Of a stretch of DNA of 64,000 nucleotides, positions 25,504 to 34,085 are shown one piece after another. Source of the DNA: Thermoguttaceae bacterium. GTDB taxonomy: Bacteria; Planctomycetota; Planctomycetia; Pirellulales; Thermoguttaceae. How positions within the stretch are numbered: the first letter of the stretch is position 1; each line of letters begins with the position of its first letter. The position numbers and the translations under genes were made by a program. Under the pieces are notes generated by a model that was not told the DNA's origin, did not search any database, and saw nothing but the letters and a program-made list of their open reading frames with translations. Location: the NCBI GenBank assembly GCA_017441605.1, contig JAFRXD010000012.1:1-64000 (forward strand), given 5' to 3'.

Positions 25504-25883
25504 AGGAATTGTCGCGTTCGATAATATTAAAACTTCACGCGAAAACTATTGCGAGATTTGGAGGATCTCTCGGAATCAGAGACGAGAAAATGTTGGATTC
25601 CGCTCTAAACGCCCCTTTTCAGACTTTTGATGGAATCGATTTTTATCCAACTCTGTTAGAAAAGGCGGCGCGTCTTGGTTATGGTATTGTCCAAAATCAT
25701 CCTTTCGTCGACGGAAATAAGAGGGTTGGAGCGCTTGCAGCGCTTGTGTTGCTTAAGCTCAACGGCAAATCCGTCAAAGCCTCGTCCGAAGAACTCGCGC
25801 CCATTATCTTGAGGATCGCGAAAGGCGAAGCGAAATACGAAGATTTTCGCGACTGGCTCCTAGCGAGAACCTTCCCGCAATAA
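25500..25883 (+). CDS. doc: Doc-family (Fic-domain) toxin
   Basis: The 127 residues match Doc toxins in length and contain the Fic signature H-P-F-V-D-G-N-K-R at residues 67-75, which includes the catalytic histidine. Characterised P1-type Doc proteins phosphorylate elongation factor Tu and stop translation; here this is assumed from family membership. P1 Doc reads D-A-N-K-R, while this copy reads D-G-N-K-R. The ATG overlaps the antitoxin stop (ATGA), typical of coupled toxin-antitoxin genes. The N-terminal half contains the usual helix with R-D-E-K-M-L-D-S-A-L. Confidence 0.88.
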   Translation: MKELSRSIILKLHAKTIARFGGSLGIRDEKMLDSALNAPFQTFDGIDFYPTLLEKAARLGYGIVQNHPFVDGNKRVGALAALVLLKLNGKSVKASSEELAPIILRIAKGEAKYEDFRDWLLARTFPQ

Positions 25884-25925
25884 AAAACCCGGGCGCGCCA
25901 AAAAATGCGTCCGAGTTTAGTAATA
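25881..25925. terminator. Probable terminator between doc and the convergent gene
   Basis: An imperfect stem of about 10-11 pairs (AAACCCGGGCGC with GCGTCCGAGTTT, one mismatch and one G-U pair) surrounds an A-rich loop, with an A run before it. It may serve the leftward gene best. Confidence 0.5.
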
Positions 25926-25946
25926 ATCCGGAAATCAAAATTGGGC

Positions 25947-27587
25947 TCAAAGCTCGATCAAAGCCGAATCGCGATCCCCCAACTCGACCCCGATTTTTCT
26001 CTCCCCGACGCGAACGCTCAACGTTTTCGCGCCCTCTAAGTTCCACAAGTAAACCGAGTTCGATTCCGGATACCACGCCAGGACGACCGGTTCTTCCTCC
26101 TCGACGTAAGGAATCTTTTTCTCCCGAAGCTCGGGCAAAATCGAGCGCCGAAACGCGAAGAGCGAATCGAAATCTTCGTCGACCTTCGCGAACCGCCCCG
26201 CGCTCGACCCGAACCGCGCGATCAACTTAGAGCCGCTCGACGTCAAAGCGCCCTTCTCGACCTCGAGCGCGTCTCCGTCCGTTAGGAACGTCCAACCGTC
26301 CGCCGGGATTTCCTCGCAAACCTCGAACGGAACCCCGAGCCCGAGAAATAGCGAGTACGGATTGTCCCCCGCCAGATACCGCGACGCGGTTCCGTAGTAG
26401 TGCTTGAACGGACCGCGCGCCGTTTGCCCGAGCGTCTTCGCGTGAAACTCATTCTCCTTCTTCATCCTCGGAGCCAGCGTCGACCAATACCCCGGAGGAA
26501 TCGCGCGCATCCCCGACATAAAGCACGTATTGCGAACGTCGCAAATCGTGGAGACCGACAGTTTCGACGCCATATTCTCCGCCGAGAGCCTTTTCTCCGG
26601 ATAGACCGTCGTCTCGCTAAACGCTCGGCCCGGCTCGCAAAATCGCCGGTGCAAAAGAGAGCTAAATAGTTCGACCGTCTTGAATTTCGCCTGCCCGAAC
26701 CATGAGTCGCTAAAACCTCCCTCCCCAACGCGAAACAGCGCGTCGCGGTAGTCGTCGAGCCGAATTCCGCCCCGTTCGCAACCCATGTACATGACCATGA
26801 TCCCAACGTCGACTTGCGGCGCCGCGTTTTGATACGTCCGAAAACATTGCGTCAATCGATCGCAGAAATAGTCGACCCAAGCGCGAAGTAGCGGAGTGAA
26901 TCGATTGTCGCGAACGTCCGCGAGCGTCTCCTCCCAACGAGATGCGTCGAGTCCCGATTTCGCGAGAAAATCCGCTTTGCATTCGTCGCAAACGCATCCT
27001 CCGATATCCCCCGGAGCCGAAGCGAATCGAAAATCGTCGTCCAGGAAATAATCGAACGCCCCGTACCGCTGGTAAAGCGCCTTGATCGCGTTCGCCCCCT
27101 CGGCGTCCGTTGGGGAATGCCACGAAAACCCCCAATTCTCCGATCCGTTCCAGCGCTTCGCGATCTTCCAATTCTTCGGGGGCAAATTCGGAAAATTCTC
27201 GTCGCGCGGATCGAGCGCCCCGCCCCCGTGGCAGAACGGAACGCTAATCAAATGGACGCGCAGTCCCGCCTTCTTGATCCGATCGAGCCAAAAATCGAGC
27301 TTCTCCCAAGAATAAGGGAACCAACCGTAATACCAAACGCCGTGCCAAACGTCGGTAATCCCCGATTCCTTCCAGAGTTCCGGCAACCCGTCGTATTGTT
27401 CGAACATTTCCGGAGAGCTACAGACGTGATATACCCGCTCCTTGGAGTCGACGCGACGATACTCGCCGGGCTCGAAAAGTTTCGTCGACTCCGCCCGAGC
27501 AAACCGCGTCGCCCCTCCGAACGCGTCCAGCGCGCAACTTCCGGCGGCGAAATTCTTTATAAAACGGCGACGAGTCGAGTTCGTCAT
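25947..27587 (-). CDS. Tat-exported TIM-barrel protein, putative glycoside hydrolase-like
   Basis: The 546-residue protein starts with a twin-arginine signal (T-R-R-R-F-I-K-N-F) followed by a short hydrophobic stretch. The body has beta/alpha-barrel features seen in glycoside-hydrolase-like families: repeated short hydrophobic strands such as L-R-V-H-L-I-S-V-P-F, a Y-F-L-D-D-D-F-R strand end with acidic residues, and a cysteine cluster G-G-C-V-C-D-E-C near residue 195 of a kind seen in several barrel hydrolases. The C-terminal 120 residues look like a beta domain. I do not recognise a specific enzyme family, so the substrate is left open. GAGGAA lies about 6 bases upstream of the ATG. Confidence 0.6.
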   Translation of the reverse strand: MTNSTRRRFIKNFAAGSCALDAFGGATRFARAESTKLFEPGEYRRVDSKERVYHVCSSPEMFEQYDGLPELWKESGITDVWHGVWYYGWFPYSWEKLDFWLDRIKKAGLRVHLISVPFCHGGGALDPRDENFPNLPPKNWKIAKRWNGSENWGFSWHSPTDAEGANAIKALYQRYGAFDYFLDDDFRFASAPGDIGGCVCDECKADFLAKSGLDASRWEETLADVRDNRFTPLLRAWVDYFCDRLTQCFRTYQNAAPQVDVGIMVMYMGCERGGIRLDDYRDALFRVGEGGFSDSWFGQAKFKTVELFSSLLHRRFCEPGRAFSETTVYPEKRLSAENMASKLSVSTICDVRNTCFMSGMRAIPPGYWSTLAPRMKKENEFHAKTLGQTARGPFKHYYGTASRYLAGDNPYSLFLGLGVPFEVCEEIPADGWTFLTDGDALEVEKGALTSSGSKLIARFGSSAGRFAKVDEDFDSLFAFRRSILPELREKKIPYVEEEEPVVLAWYPESNSVYLWNLEGAKTLSVRVGERKIGVELGDRDSALIEL

Positions 27588-27610
27588 ATCGGTTCCTCGT
27601 TGTCCATAGA

Positions 27611-27656
27611 AAAGAAAAAAGCCCGATCCGACCGTTGTTTCGAGCCGAATCGGGCG
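27611..27656 (-). terminator. Intrinsic terminator after the NRDE gene
   Basis: GCCCGAT (27621-27627) pairs with ATCGGGC (27649-27655). In minus orientation it is followed by TTTTTT and further T-rich sequence. Confidence 0.8.
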
Positions 27657-27674
27657 CGTCTAAAATCCGCGAAT

Positions 27675-28511
27675 TCAATCGTCCAAAACGTCGTCCGGAT
27701 CGATGGAATCGAGCCCGTCGAGCGCTAATTCGCGCTCTCGCTTGTTTTTCGCCTTGCGCTGAGCCGCCCGATCCGTCGAAAGCACCTGGCGCAAAAGCGC
27801 CGATATGTCCTCGTACTGAACCTTGTTCGGAGAACCGTTCGCGAACTGCATAATCGATTTCTGAGGGCGCTCCGTAAGCGAAATGAGCATCGAGCAAACC
27901 GTCCCGTAACCCGGTTCCGAAACGATCACCCCGTGTTTGCCCATGGCGTCGGGCTCGCGAGCGAAAGCTCCGCTCGCCGCCGCTAAAAAAGCCACCGAAG
28001 AGTCGAGCCGGTGAAGCGTCAGCAGGCGCCGAGCGTACTCTTGTCGCTCGTCTTCCCGGTCGTCGAGCCGACTCCCCGTCAGTATGTGCAATCCGGGCTT
28101 CAGCGCCTCGACCCCTATTTCGTCTCCGCCGTAAACCGCGCCTCCGCCGTTTTGATCGACGCAAAGAAAATTCACGCCCGCGTAATTCCCCGTCGAAAGC
28201 TCGCTAACCGCCCGTTCCAGCGCCGCTTCGGCGGAATCGCAGGAAAGAAGCTCCTTACAGAGCAATCCCCGCGACCGAGGATCGTAAGAAACCGCACGTT
28301 TCGGCGCGTTGATCGCCGCCACGAACATTCCGCGCTGATTCACGCCCGCCCAGGTGCCCCCCGATTTGCGGTCGATTCCGCAAACCGCCCTAGGCCGTCC
28401 CGATTGGATTCGGGGCGGGGAAAATTGACGACCGTACTGCTCTTCACGGTTGAGCGCGATTAATATTGGCGCGTCTCTGACCGCCCGGTATTGTATCGCT
28501 AAAATTCCCAT
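27675..28511 (-). CDS. NRDE (TANGO2-like) family protein
   Basis: The 278-residue protein has the pattern of the NRDE family: an N-terminal strand (M-G-I-L-A-I-Q-Y), the family motif as N-R-E-E near residue 23, then G-G-T-W-A-G-V-N and G-M-F-V-A-A-I-N. Family members usually start with Met-Cys, where the cysteine has been suggested to act as a nucleophile; here residue 2 is glycine. The C-terminal 30 residues are charged and unlike the family. The start at 28511 is preferred because the family pattern starts there and a GGAG lies 9 bases upstream; the frame is open further to 28715. The biochemical role of the family is not settled. Confidence 0.72.
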   Translation of the reverse strand: MGILAIQYRAVRDAPILIALNREEQYGRQFSPPRIQSGRPRAVCGIDRKSGGTWAGVNQRGMFVAAINAPKRAVSYDPRSRGLLCKELLSCDSAEAALERAVSELSTGNYAGVNFLCVDQNGGGAVYGGDEIGVEALKPGLHILTGSRLDDREDERQEYARRLLTLHRLDSSVAFLAAASGAFAREPDAMGKHGVIVSEPGYGTVCSMLISLTERPQKSIMQFANGSPNKVQYEDISALLRQVLSTDRAAQRKAKNKRERELALDGLDSIDPDDVLDD

Positions 28512-28862
28512 AGGACGCGTCTCCGGGACGCCGCCGATTCGGCGCGCGCCCATCGCTGCTAAAAAAGAAGAACGGAGAGCGCAAAAAAAATTTTTTCGCG
28601 ACGCCCTCGCTTGCGCTCTTGCGCGCTTATATATTGATACTATTTGCGCAAAAATAAACCCCACTTTAGTGGGTAACCCCTTGTTTTTTTTAAAAAACCC
28701 TCTAGCGGTTACCATTATACCGATTATTAGACCTTTCCGCGAGTCTTCTTTTGTTGTTTCAATTTGTCAATTCATTATTATCCGCACAATTGGAGCTTCC
28801 GTCACTTTTGCTTTATCTTTCAAAGAAAATGATGAGAATTCGCCCCAATTTGCACGAAAAAC
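28512..28862. other. AT-rich divergent region with a possible NRDE leader hairpin
   Basis: On the minus strand a TATAAT (28719-28714) could start a leader of about 195 bases for the NRDE gene. Inside it, CCCAC (28660-28664) pairs with GTGGG (28669-28673) and, in minus orientation, is followed by GTTTATTTTT. This would be an early terminator-like element in the leader. No convincing -35 box is seen. A GGTAACC/GGTTACC pair flanks a T/A run close by. I see no supported gene here. Confidence 0.35.
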
Positions 28863-28891
28863 TTGACTTCCTGGCGAAGGGAGGTTTTAAT
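28863..28891 (+). promoter_or_regulatory. Sigma-70-like promoter for the WD40 gene
   Basis: TTGACT (28863-28868) and TTTAAT (28886-28891) are separated by exactly 17 bases, five of six matches in each box. The leader to the ATG at 29004 would be about 105 bases. Confidence 0.65.
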
Positions 28892-29003
28892 ATGGGAAGG
28901 GGGTCCCGCGTCCTCGTCGCGAGGCGCGTTGCGTTAGAGCCCTCCCCGTCCCGCGCGCTCGCGCCGGTTCCAGCTTTAAATCCGACCATCGGAGAATTCA
29001 ACG

Positions 29004-30632
29004 ATGTTCAAACGTTCGCGTATTCGTCGACCACTTTCGCTCGGCGCGCTGTTGTTCGCCGGCGTCGTCGCGACCGCCGTCTCCCTCGACGTCGCATTAG
29101 CTCAATCGCCCGCGGCGATGAGCGTGTATCGCAGCGCCGGAGCCCTGAGAGGATTGGGCGGCGGAGCCGGTTCCGGTAGTTTCGGAGCGTCGGATCAAAG
29201 CGCCCGAGGGATCAACGCGTACGGCGGAGGTTCCAACAACAACAACGCCAATCGCGGAGCCTACGGTTACGCTTCCGAAGGTATGGGAGGCATGGGCGGC
29301 GCGGAGCAAGAGCCCGAGGAATGGAAGTCCATCGAAGTTAAGGCTCCCGAATACGTCTATCGCGGGCACGAAGAGGGAAAGGCGATCACCTCGCTCGAAT
29401 TCTATCCCTCGGAAGACGGCGCCGATATCCTCGTTCTGAGCGCTAGTTGCGATAAAACCGCGAAAATTTGGAGCCTCGAGGGGAAATACAATCAAGAGAC
29501 CGCCGAATGGTTCGTTACCAACGGCCGAGCTCGTAAGACGTACAACCCCAAAAACAAGGAAGTCCACCACCAAGGGCTGACTTGCGCCACTTTCTCCCCG
29601 GACTACTACTACGTCCTAACGACTAGCTACGACCAAAGCGGGCGGCTCTGGACCATTCGCAACCAAGAAAACACGAAGGCGTATCTCGGCGCGAAAGACC
29701 GGCTCTGGTCGATTGCCGTCGGCAGCGACGGGCAATTGGTCGCGGGCGCGTGCAACGACGGGCGAATCTATATTTGGGGTCCTCTCAACGCCGAAAAACT
29801 CGGCTCCTTGCCGAATCGCAAGGACGCTTACGAGTCCGGCGGCGACAATCCCGACGTCGGGCACGAGGGACCGGTTTTCGACGTCGCGTTCTCGCCGGAC
29901 GGGGGCTTCCTCGCCTCCGCCGGAGCCGACGGCACCGTTCGACTCTGGAACCTGAGCCTGCGCCGTCAAACGGCGGTCTTCAAGGTCTCCGACGATAAGG
30001 TCTATTCCGTTCGATTCTCCGAGGACGGCAATTACCTCCTCACGGCAAGCCGCGATAAAACCGCTCGAATTTTCGACGCGACAAACCGCAAAGAAGTTTG
30101 CCGTTTCGTCGGTCACACGGGCGCGGTTCGCAAGGCGATCTTCGCCGGAGATTACGTCGCGACCTGCTCCGACGACGGCACCGCCCGTCTTTGGAGCATA
30201 AACGCCGAGGCGTCCGACAACAACAATAATCGCAACGGATACGGCGGCTCCTCGATGGGTTCTATGCCCGGCGTTTCGATGGGCGGGGTTTCAATGTCCG
30301 GCTCGATGGGAGAACCCGGCTCCAACGGTCGCGATGGCGAGAGCGCGCAGGGCAAGCCGACGCGCAAGCCGGGCAAACCGAAGGGAACCGAGCTCGCTTG
30401 CTTTAACGTTACGAGTCCGACTTTCTCGCTCGCGGTTTCCTCCGACCTCGTTTATCTCGTTACCGGAAGCGCCGACGGGCTCGCGCGCGTTTGGCGCGTT
30501 CCCGGAAACGGTCGGTATTACAGCGAGTCCAACCAAAACAATAACGGCGGGGATTCCTACGGCGGCGGCTCGACCGGATTCGGGACGAGCCCGATGGCGA
30601 CTCCCGCCTCGACGATGGGCGGCGGAAAATAA
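29004..30632 (+). CDS. Exported WD40-repeat beta-propeller protein
   Basis: The 542-residue protein has a signal peptide (hydrophobic S-L-G-A-L-L-F-A-G-V-V-A-T-A, cleavage near A-L-A-Q). A Gly/Asn-rich linker follows to about residue 105. Seven WD40 blades come next, each ending in patterns such as A-K-I-W-S-L, G-R-L-W-T-I, V-R-L-W-N-L, A-R-L-W-S-I and A-R-V-W-R-V, with G-H-E and S-P-D-G elements before them. A low-complexity Gly/Ser/Met insert of about 60 residues separates blades 6 and 7. Seven blades are enough for one closed propeller. Such proteins act as binding platforms; no catalytic domain is visible. GGAGA lies about 8 bases before the ATG, and a strong terminator follows. Confidence 0.85.
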   Translation: MFKRSRIRRPLSLGALLFAGVVATAVSLDVALAQSPAAMSVYRSAGALRGLGGGAGSGSFGASDQSARGINAYGGGSNNNNANRGAYGYASEGMGGMGGAEQEPEEWKSIEVKAPEYVYRGHEEGKAITSLEFYPSEDGADILVLSASCDKTAKIWSLEGKYNQETAEWFVTNGRARKTYNPKNKEVHHQGLTCATFSPDYYYVLTTSYDQSGRLWTIRNQENTKAYLGAKDRLWSIAVGSDGQLVAGACNDGRIYIWGPLNAEKLGSLPNRKDAYESGGDNPDVGHEGPVFDVAFSPDGGFLASAGADGTVRLWNLSLRRQTAVFKVSDDKVYSVRFSEDGNYLLTASRDKTARIFDATNRKEVCRFVGHTGAVRKAIFAGDYVATCSDDGTARLWSINAEASDNNNNRNGYGGSSMGSMPGVSMGGVSMSGSMGEPGSNGRDGESAQGKPTRKPGKPKGTELACFNVTSPTFSLAVSSDLVYLVTGSADGLARVWRVPGNGRYYSESNQNNNGGDSYGGGSTGFGTSPMATPASTMGGGK

Positions 30633-30661
30633 TTTCTCGCCTTTCTCGCGACGAAATATGG

Positions 30662-30692
30662 CCGACGTCGGCGCGCTCGACGTCGGTTTTTT
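30662..30692 (+). terminator. Intrinsic terminator after the WD40 gene
   Basis: CCGACGTC (30662-30669) and GACGTCGG (30679-30686) form a perfect 8-bp stem followed by six T. Confidence 0.9.
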
Positions 30693-30699
30693 ATTACGC

Positions 30700-30728
30700 T
30701 TGAACCTGTTTTTTCCAAATCATCTATT
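30700..30728 (+). promoter_or_regulatory. Possible promoter for the aldo/keto reductase gene
   Basis: TTGAAC (30700-30705) and TCTATT (30723-30728) are 17 bases apart. The start site would lie only a few bases before the ATG, implying a very short leader, so the call is weak. Confidence 0.3.
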
Positions 30729-30741
30729 GAACGAGTTCGCA

Positions 30742-31599
30742 ATGTCTCCAAAATCTTTAACGGACGTATTTAAACTCAACGACGGTTTTTCGATTCCTTG
30801 CGTCGGTTTCGGCACGTGGCAAACGCCGGAGGGAGACGTCGCCGTTCAAGCGGTCAAAGACGCGCTGGCGGCGGGATATCGCCATATCGACACCGCTTTC
30901 GCTTATTACAACGAAAAAGGCGTCGGGCAAGGAATCAAAGAGTCGGGAATTCCTCGCGAGGAAATCTTTATCACGACGAAACTTTGGAACACCGAGCGGG
31001 GCTACGAAAAAACGCTCGCGTCCCTGCCGCAATCTCTTAAAAACTTAGGCGTCGAGTACGTCGATCTTTATTTGATCCACTGGCCGGCGAACGACAAGGT
31101 CTACGACAATCCGGTCGAAGTGAACGTCGCCACTTGGAAGGCGATGGAAAAATTGCAAAAAGACGGATTGGTTCGCTCGATCGGAACGAGCAATTTTCTC
31201 GGTCCGCATCTGGAGCAAATCCTCGGCGTTTGCGACGTCAAACCCGCGGTCGATCAAATCGAGTTCCACCCGGGCTACCCGCAATTCGAAGCGGTGAAAT
31301 TCTGCCAGGAGCGCGGTATTCAAGTCGAAGCCTGGAGTCCGTTGGGATGCGGGCGAGTTCTCGACGACGAGCGGTTGAAGGCGTTGGCGGCGAAATACGG
31401 CAAAACGGTCGCGCAGTTGTGCGTTCGCTGGGCGCTCCAACTGGACGTTCTTCCGCTACCGAAATCGACGAAAGCGGAGCGAATTCAATCGAACGCTCAA
31501 GTCTTCGACTTCGAGATCTCCGAGGAGGACATGAAGACGATCAACGAGCTTCCAGAATTCGGTTACTCGACGTTTTCGCCCTACGAACTCGAATTCTAG
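30742..31599 (+). CDS. Aldo/keto reductase
   Basis: The 285-residue cytosolic oxidoreductase is predicted to reduce aldehydes or ketones with NADPH. The family tetrad is visible: Asp and Tyr in H-I-D-T-A-F-A-Y-Y-N-E, Lys in I-T-T-K-L-W-N, and His in L-I-H-W-P. I-G-T-S-N-F, D-Q-I-E-F-H-P and the C-terminal L-P-K-S-T cofactor loop are also present, as in the 2,5-diketo-gluconate reductase group. The start at 30742 is chosen because the family pattern (F-x-L-N-D-G-x-x-I-P-x-V-G-F-G-T-W) begins shortly after it; an upstream frame from 30334 runs through the WD40 gene. The physiological substrate cannot be told from sequence. Confidence 0.92.
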   Translation: MSPKSLTDVFKLNDGFSIPCVGFGTWQTPEGDVAVQAVKDALAAGYRHIDTAFAYYNEKGVGQGIKESGIPREEIFITTKLWNTERGYEKTLASLPQSLKNLGVEYVDLYLIHWPANDKVYDNPVEVNVATWKAMEKLQKDGLVRSIGTSNFLGPHLEQILGVCDVKPAVDQIEFHPGYPQFEAVKFCQERGIQVEAWSPLGCGRVLDDERLKALAAKYGKTVAQLCVRWALQLDVLPLPKSTKAERIQSNAQVFDFEISEEDMKTINELPEFGYSTFSPYELEF

Positions 31600-31636
31600 C
31601 GCGACGCGCAATTTGGAAATTATTTCAAATGACGCC

Positions 31637-31664
31637 TTGTCAAATCGGAATCTTGTGATTAAAT
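31637..31664 (+). promoter_or_regulatory. Promoter upstream of the tRNA-Arg pair
   Basis: TTGTCA (31637-31642) and TTAAAT (31659-31664) are separated by 16 bases, and the first tRNA starts 47 bases further on. This is a reasonable sigma-70-type match. Confidence 0.5.
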
Positions 31665-31711
31665 ATCGTACGTTTTGAGACGAGCGCCTTAGCGGCGCCG
31701 CGTTCGCGGAC

Positions 31712-31785
<74 letters not shown>

Positions 31786-31826
31786 TCTTTCAAACGCGGT
31801 CGGATCGCGCGCTCTTTTCAAGGGTC

Positions 31827-31900
<74 letters not shown>

Positions 31901-31903
31901 TTG

Positions 31904-31932
31904 TAAGCCGGAAAATTTCCGGCTTTTTTTGT
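31904..31932 (+). terminator. Intrinsic terminator after the tRNA pair
   Basis: AAGCCGGAAA and TTTCCGGCTT form a continuous 10-bp palindromic arm pair (31905-31924) with a T run directly after it. Confidence 0.88.
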
Positions 31933-31949
31933 TTCTTGGCGCCGCGCTC

Positions 31950-31977
31950 TTGATTCTTCGCGCGAAAAACCGACAAT
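31950..31977 (+). promoter_or_regulatory. Possible promoter for the GH97-to-polyferredoxin unit
   Basis: TTGATT (31950-31955) and GACAAT (31972-31977) are separated by 16 bases, about 48 bases before the GH97 start. Confidence 0.45.
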
Positions 31978-32024
31978 AAAGCTCGGACGAAATTCTTCGT
32001 CGCACCAACAGAAACGAGGCCCCC

Positions 32025-33968
32025 ATGAGAAGCGCCCTTTCATCGCTCGCGATCGCGGCGATCGCCCTCTTTTGCGCTAGCGCGCGCTCCGAAACGATCA
32101 AAATCGAGTCGCCCAACGGCAATACCGTCGTAACGGTAAACGCTGGCGAAACTTCGACTTATTCGGCAACATTTGACGGCGCCACCGTCTTGCGCGAGTC
32201 GAAACTCGGGCAAACGTTCGCGGGGCTCGAGCTCGGCAAACTCGAGCGCGTCGAGTCGACGACGCGCAAAATCGACGAAACTTGGTCTCAACCGCTCGGC
32301 CCTCGCTCGCGATACGTCGATCGGGGCGCGGAAACGACGGTCGAGTTCTTTTGGGAAAAGGGCGCGAAAAGCGCGCTCGTTTTTCGAGTCTACGACGACG
32401 GGTTCGCGTTTCGATACGTCGTTCCCGAAGGAGTCGACGCGACGGAGCTTCAAATCGACTCGGAGGAGACGGAATTCGCGTTCGGAGAAGATCTCGACGT
32501 TTGGGCGACTTTTTATCCAAACTACAACACGTCTCAGGAAAAAGAATATCCCAAAAAGAAACTGAGCGACATTAAGCCCGACTCCTTTATTGGATCTCCG
32601 CTAATCGTTCGGGGAGAGGGTTTTATCGCGTCTCTCACCGAATCGGATCTCCTTGATTGGTCCGGTTCCCAGTTCGCGACGGCGGAGGATTCGGCGTCGA
32701 CGGTCAAGATCCGACTAACGCCTCGTGCCGACGGTCGCGGGGCGGTCGTATGCGAGCCTGGGGCGCAATCTCCGTGGCGAGTCGTCGCGCTCGGCAAACA
32801 GCCGATCGATTTGGTCAATAATTCGGGGATCGTCCTCAACTGCGCGACGCCTTGCGCGCTAGACGACGTCTCGTGGATCGAGCCGGGGAACGCCTCGTGG
32901 AACTGGTGGGCTCCGAAACGGAACAATTTGTCGAACGAGTTCTTAAAAGAAATGATCGATTTCTCCGCGGAAATGGGCTGGCGGTACGCGCTGGTCGACG
33001 CGGGTTGGTCGAAAACGAAAAAATACGGCGAAAGCGCCGAAGCCGCCATTACCTATCGTCCGGAAGTCAATATTCCCGAAGCGGTCGAATACGGAAAGCA
33101 AAAGAACGTTCGCGTTTTGATTTGGTTCCACAATAAAGACGTCAAAGCGGCGGGGGTTCGGGAAACGCTGAAACGTTGCGCGGAATGGGGCGTAGCCGGG
33201 GTTAAGATCGACTTTATGGACTCCCACAACCAAGAGATGGTTCAGTGGATTAAAGAAGTAACGGAAGTCGCGGCGGAATACAAACTTCTCGTCGATTTCC
33301 ACGGAATGTACAAGCCGACCGGACTCGAGCGAACGTATCCGAACCAAATCACTCGCGAGGGGATCTACGGGAACGAGCAGAATCGTTGGGCCCGGATTAC
33401 CGCGACGCACTCCGCGACCTTGCCCTTTACCCGCTGCGCGATCGGTCCCGCCGATTACACGCCGGGCGGATTCCTCAACGAGCATTCGGACTCGTTCAAG
33501 TCGCTCAACGATATCAAGGATCCGGACGCGACGTGCCGCGTCATCGGCACCCGAGCCCGCGAGCTCGCGCTTTGCTTGATTTACGACTCCCCGTTGCGCT
33601 GCCTTTGCGATTTGCCCAAAAACTATCGCGGACAAGCGGGGCTCGAATTCCTGCGCGACCTTCCCTGCGTCTGGGACGAGACGACGGCGCTGGACGGCGC
33701 GATCGGGGAATTTTACGTCGTCGCGAAGCGGTCGCGGAACGATTTCTACGTTTCGGGAATCGCGAACGAAGAGGCGCGCGATTTCTCGGTCAAACTCGAT
33801 TTCCTCGGCGAGGGGGAATACGAGGGGACTCTCTATTCGGACGCGCCGGAATCGGATCGAGACGCGAACGTTATTTCAATCGCGACCAAAACGTACCGCC
33901 GAGGGGACGTCCTCGACGTCAAGGCGGTTCGCGACGGAGGTTGGAATCTCGTCTTAAAGAAGAAATAG
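32025..33968 (+). CDS. Exported glycoside hydrolase family 97 protein
   Basis: The 647-residue protein has a signal peptide (A-I-A-A-I-A-L-F-C-A core). The N-terminal beta-sandwich carries the S-P-N-G-N opening typical of GH97. The catalytic barrel includes W-N-W-W-A-P, the strand Y-A-L-V-D-A-G-W, and G-V-K-I-D-F-M-D-S with Asp396. A C-terminal beta domain follows. GH97 contains inverting alpha-glucosidases and retaining alpha-galactosidases; the aspartate in K-I-D-F-M is the type of residue used as nucleophile by the retaining members, so an alpha-galactosidase-like enzyme is the better guess. The ATG at 32025 follows AACGAGG. It is the first gene of the plus-strand run ending in the polyferredoxin, 117 bases before the NagB-like gene. 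Confidence 0.88.
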   Translation: MRSALSSLAIAAIALFCASARSETIKIESPNGNTVVTVNAGETSTYSATFDGATVLRESKLGQTFAGLELGKLERVESTTRKIDETWSQPLGPRSRYVDRGAETTVEFFWEKGAKSALVFRVYDDGFAFRYVVPEGVDATELQIDSEETEFAFGEDLDVWATFYPNYNTSQEKEYPKKKLSDIKPDSFIGSPLIVRGEGFIASLTESDLLDWSGSQFATAEDSASTVKIRLTPRADGRGAVVCEPGAQSPWRVVALGKQPIDLVNNSGIVLNCATPCALDDVSWIEPGNASWNWWAPKRNNLSNEFLKEMIDFSAEMGWRYALVDAGWSKTKKYGESAEAAITYRPEVNIPEAVEYGKQKNVRVLIWFHNKDVKAAGVRETLKRCAEWGVAGVKIDFMDSHNQEMVQWIKEVTEVAAEYKLLVDFHGMYKPTGLERTYPNQITREGIYGNEQNRWARITATHSATLPFTRCAIGPADYTPGGFLNEHSDSFKSLNDIKDPDATCRVIGTRARELALCLIYDSPLRCLCDLPKNYRGQAGLEFLRDLPCVWDETTALDGAIGEFYVVAKRSRNDFYVSGIANEEARDFSVKLDFLGEGEYEGTLYSDAPESDRDANVISIATKTYRRGDVLDVKAVRDGGWNLVLKKK

Positions 33969-34085
33969 TCGCAAGTTTCGTTTTATTATCGTTTTCGTTT
34001 TCCTTTTTATTCGCAAAAACGCTTGGGAAATCGCAACGAGTCGGTCGGTTCGGCTCGTTTCGTTCCCTTCCCTAAAAGGTTCGTT

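Noticed and set aside
30334..30741. N-terminal extension of the aldo/keto reductase
   Set aside because: It would overlap the WD40 gene, its terminator and a possible promoter, and adds an unconserved Arg-rich stretch.
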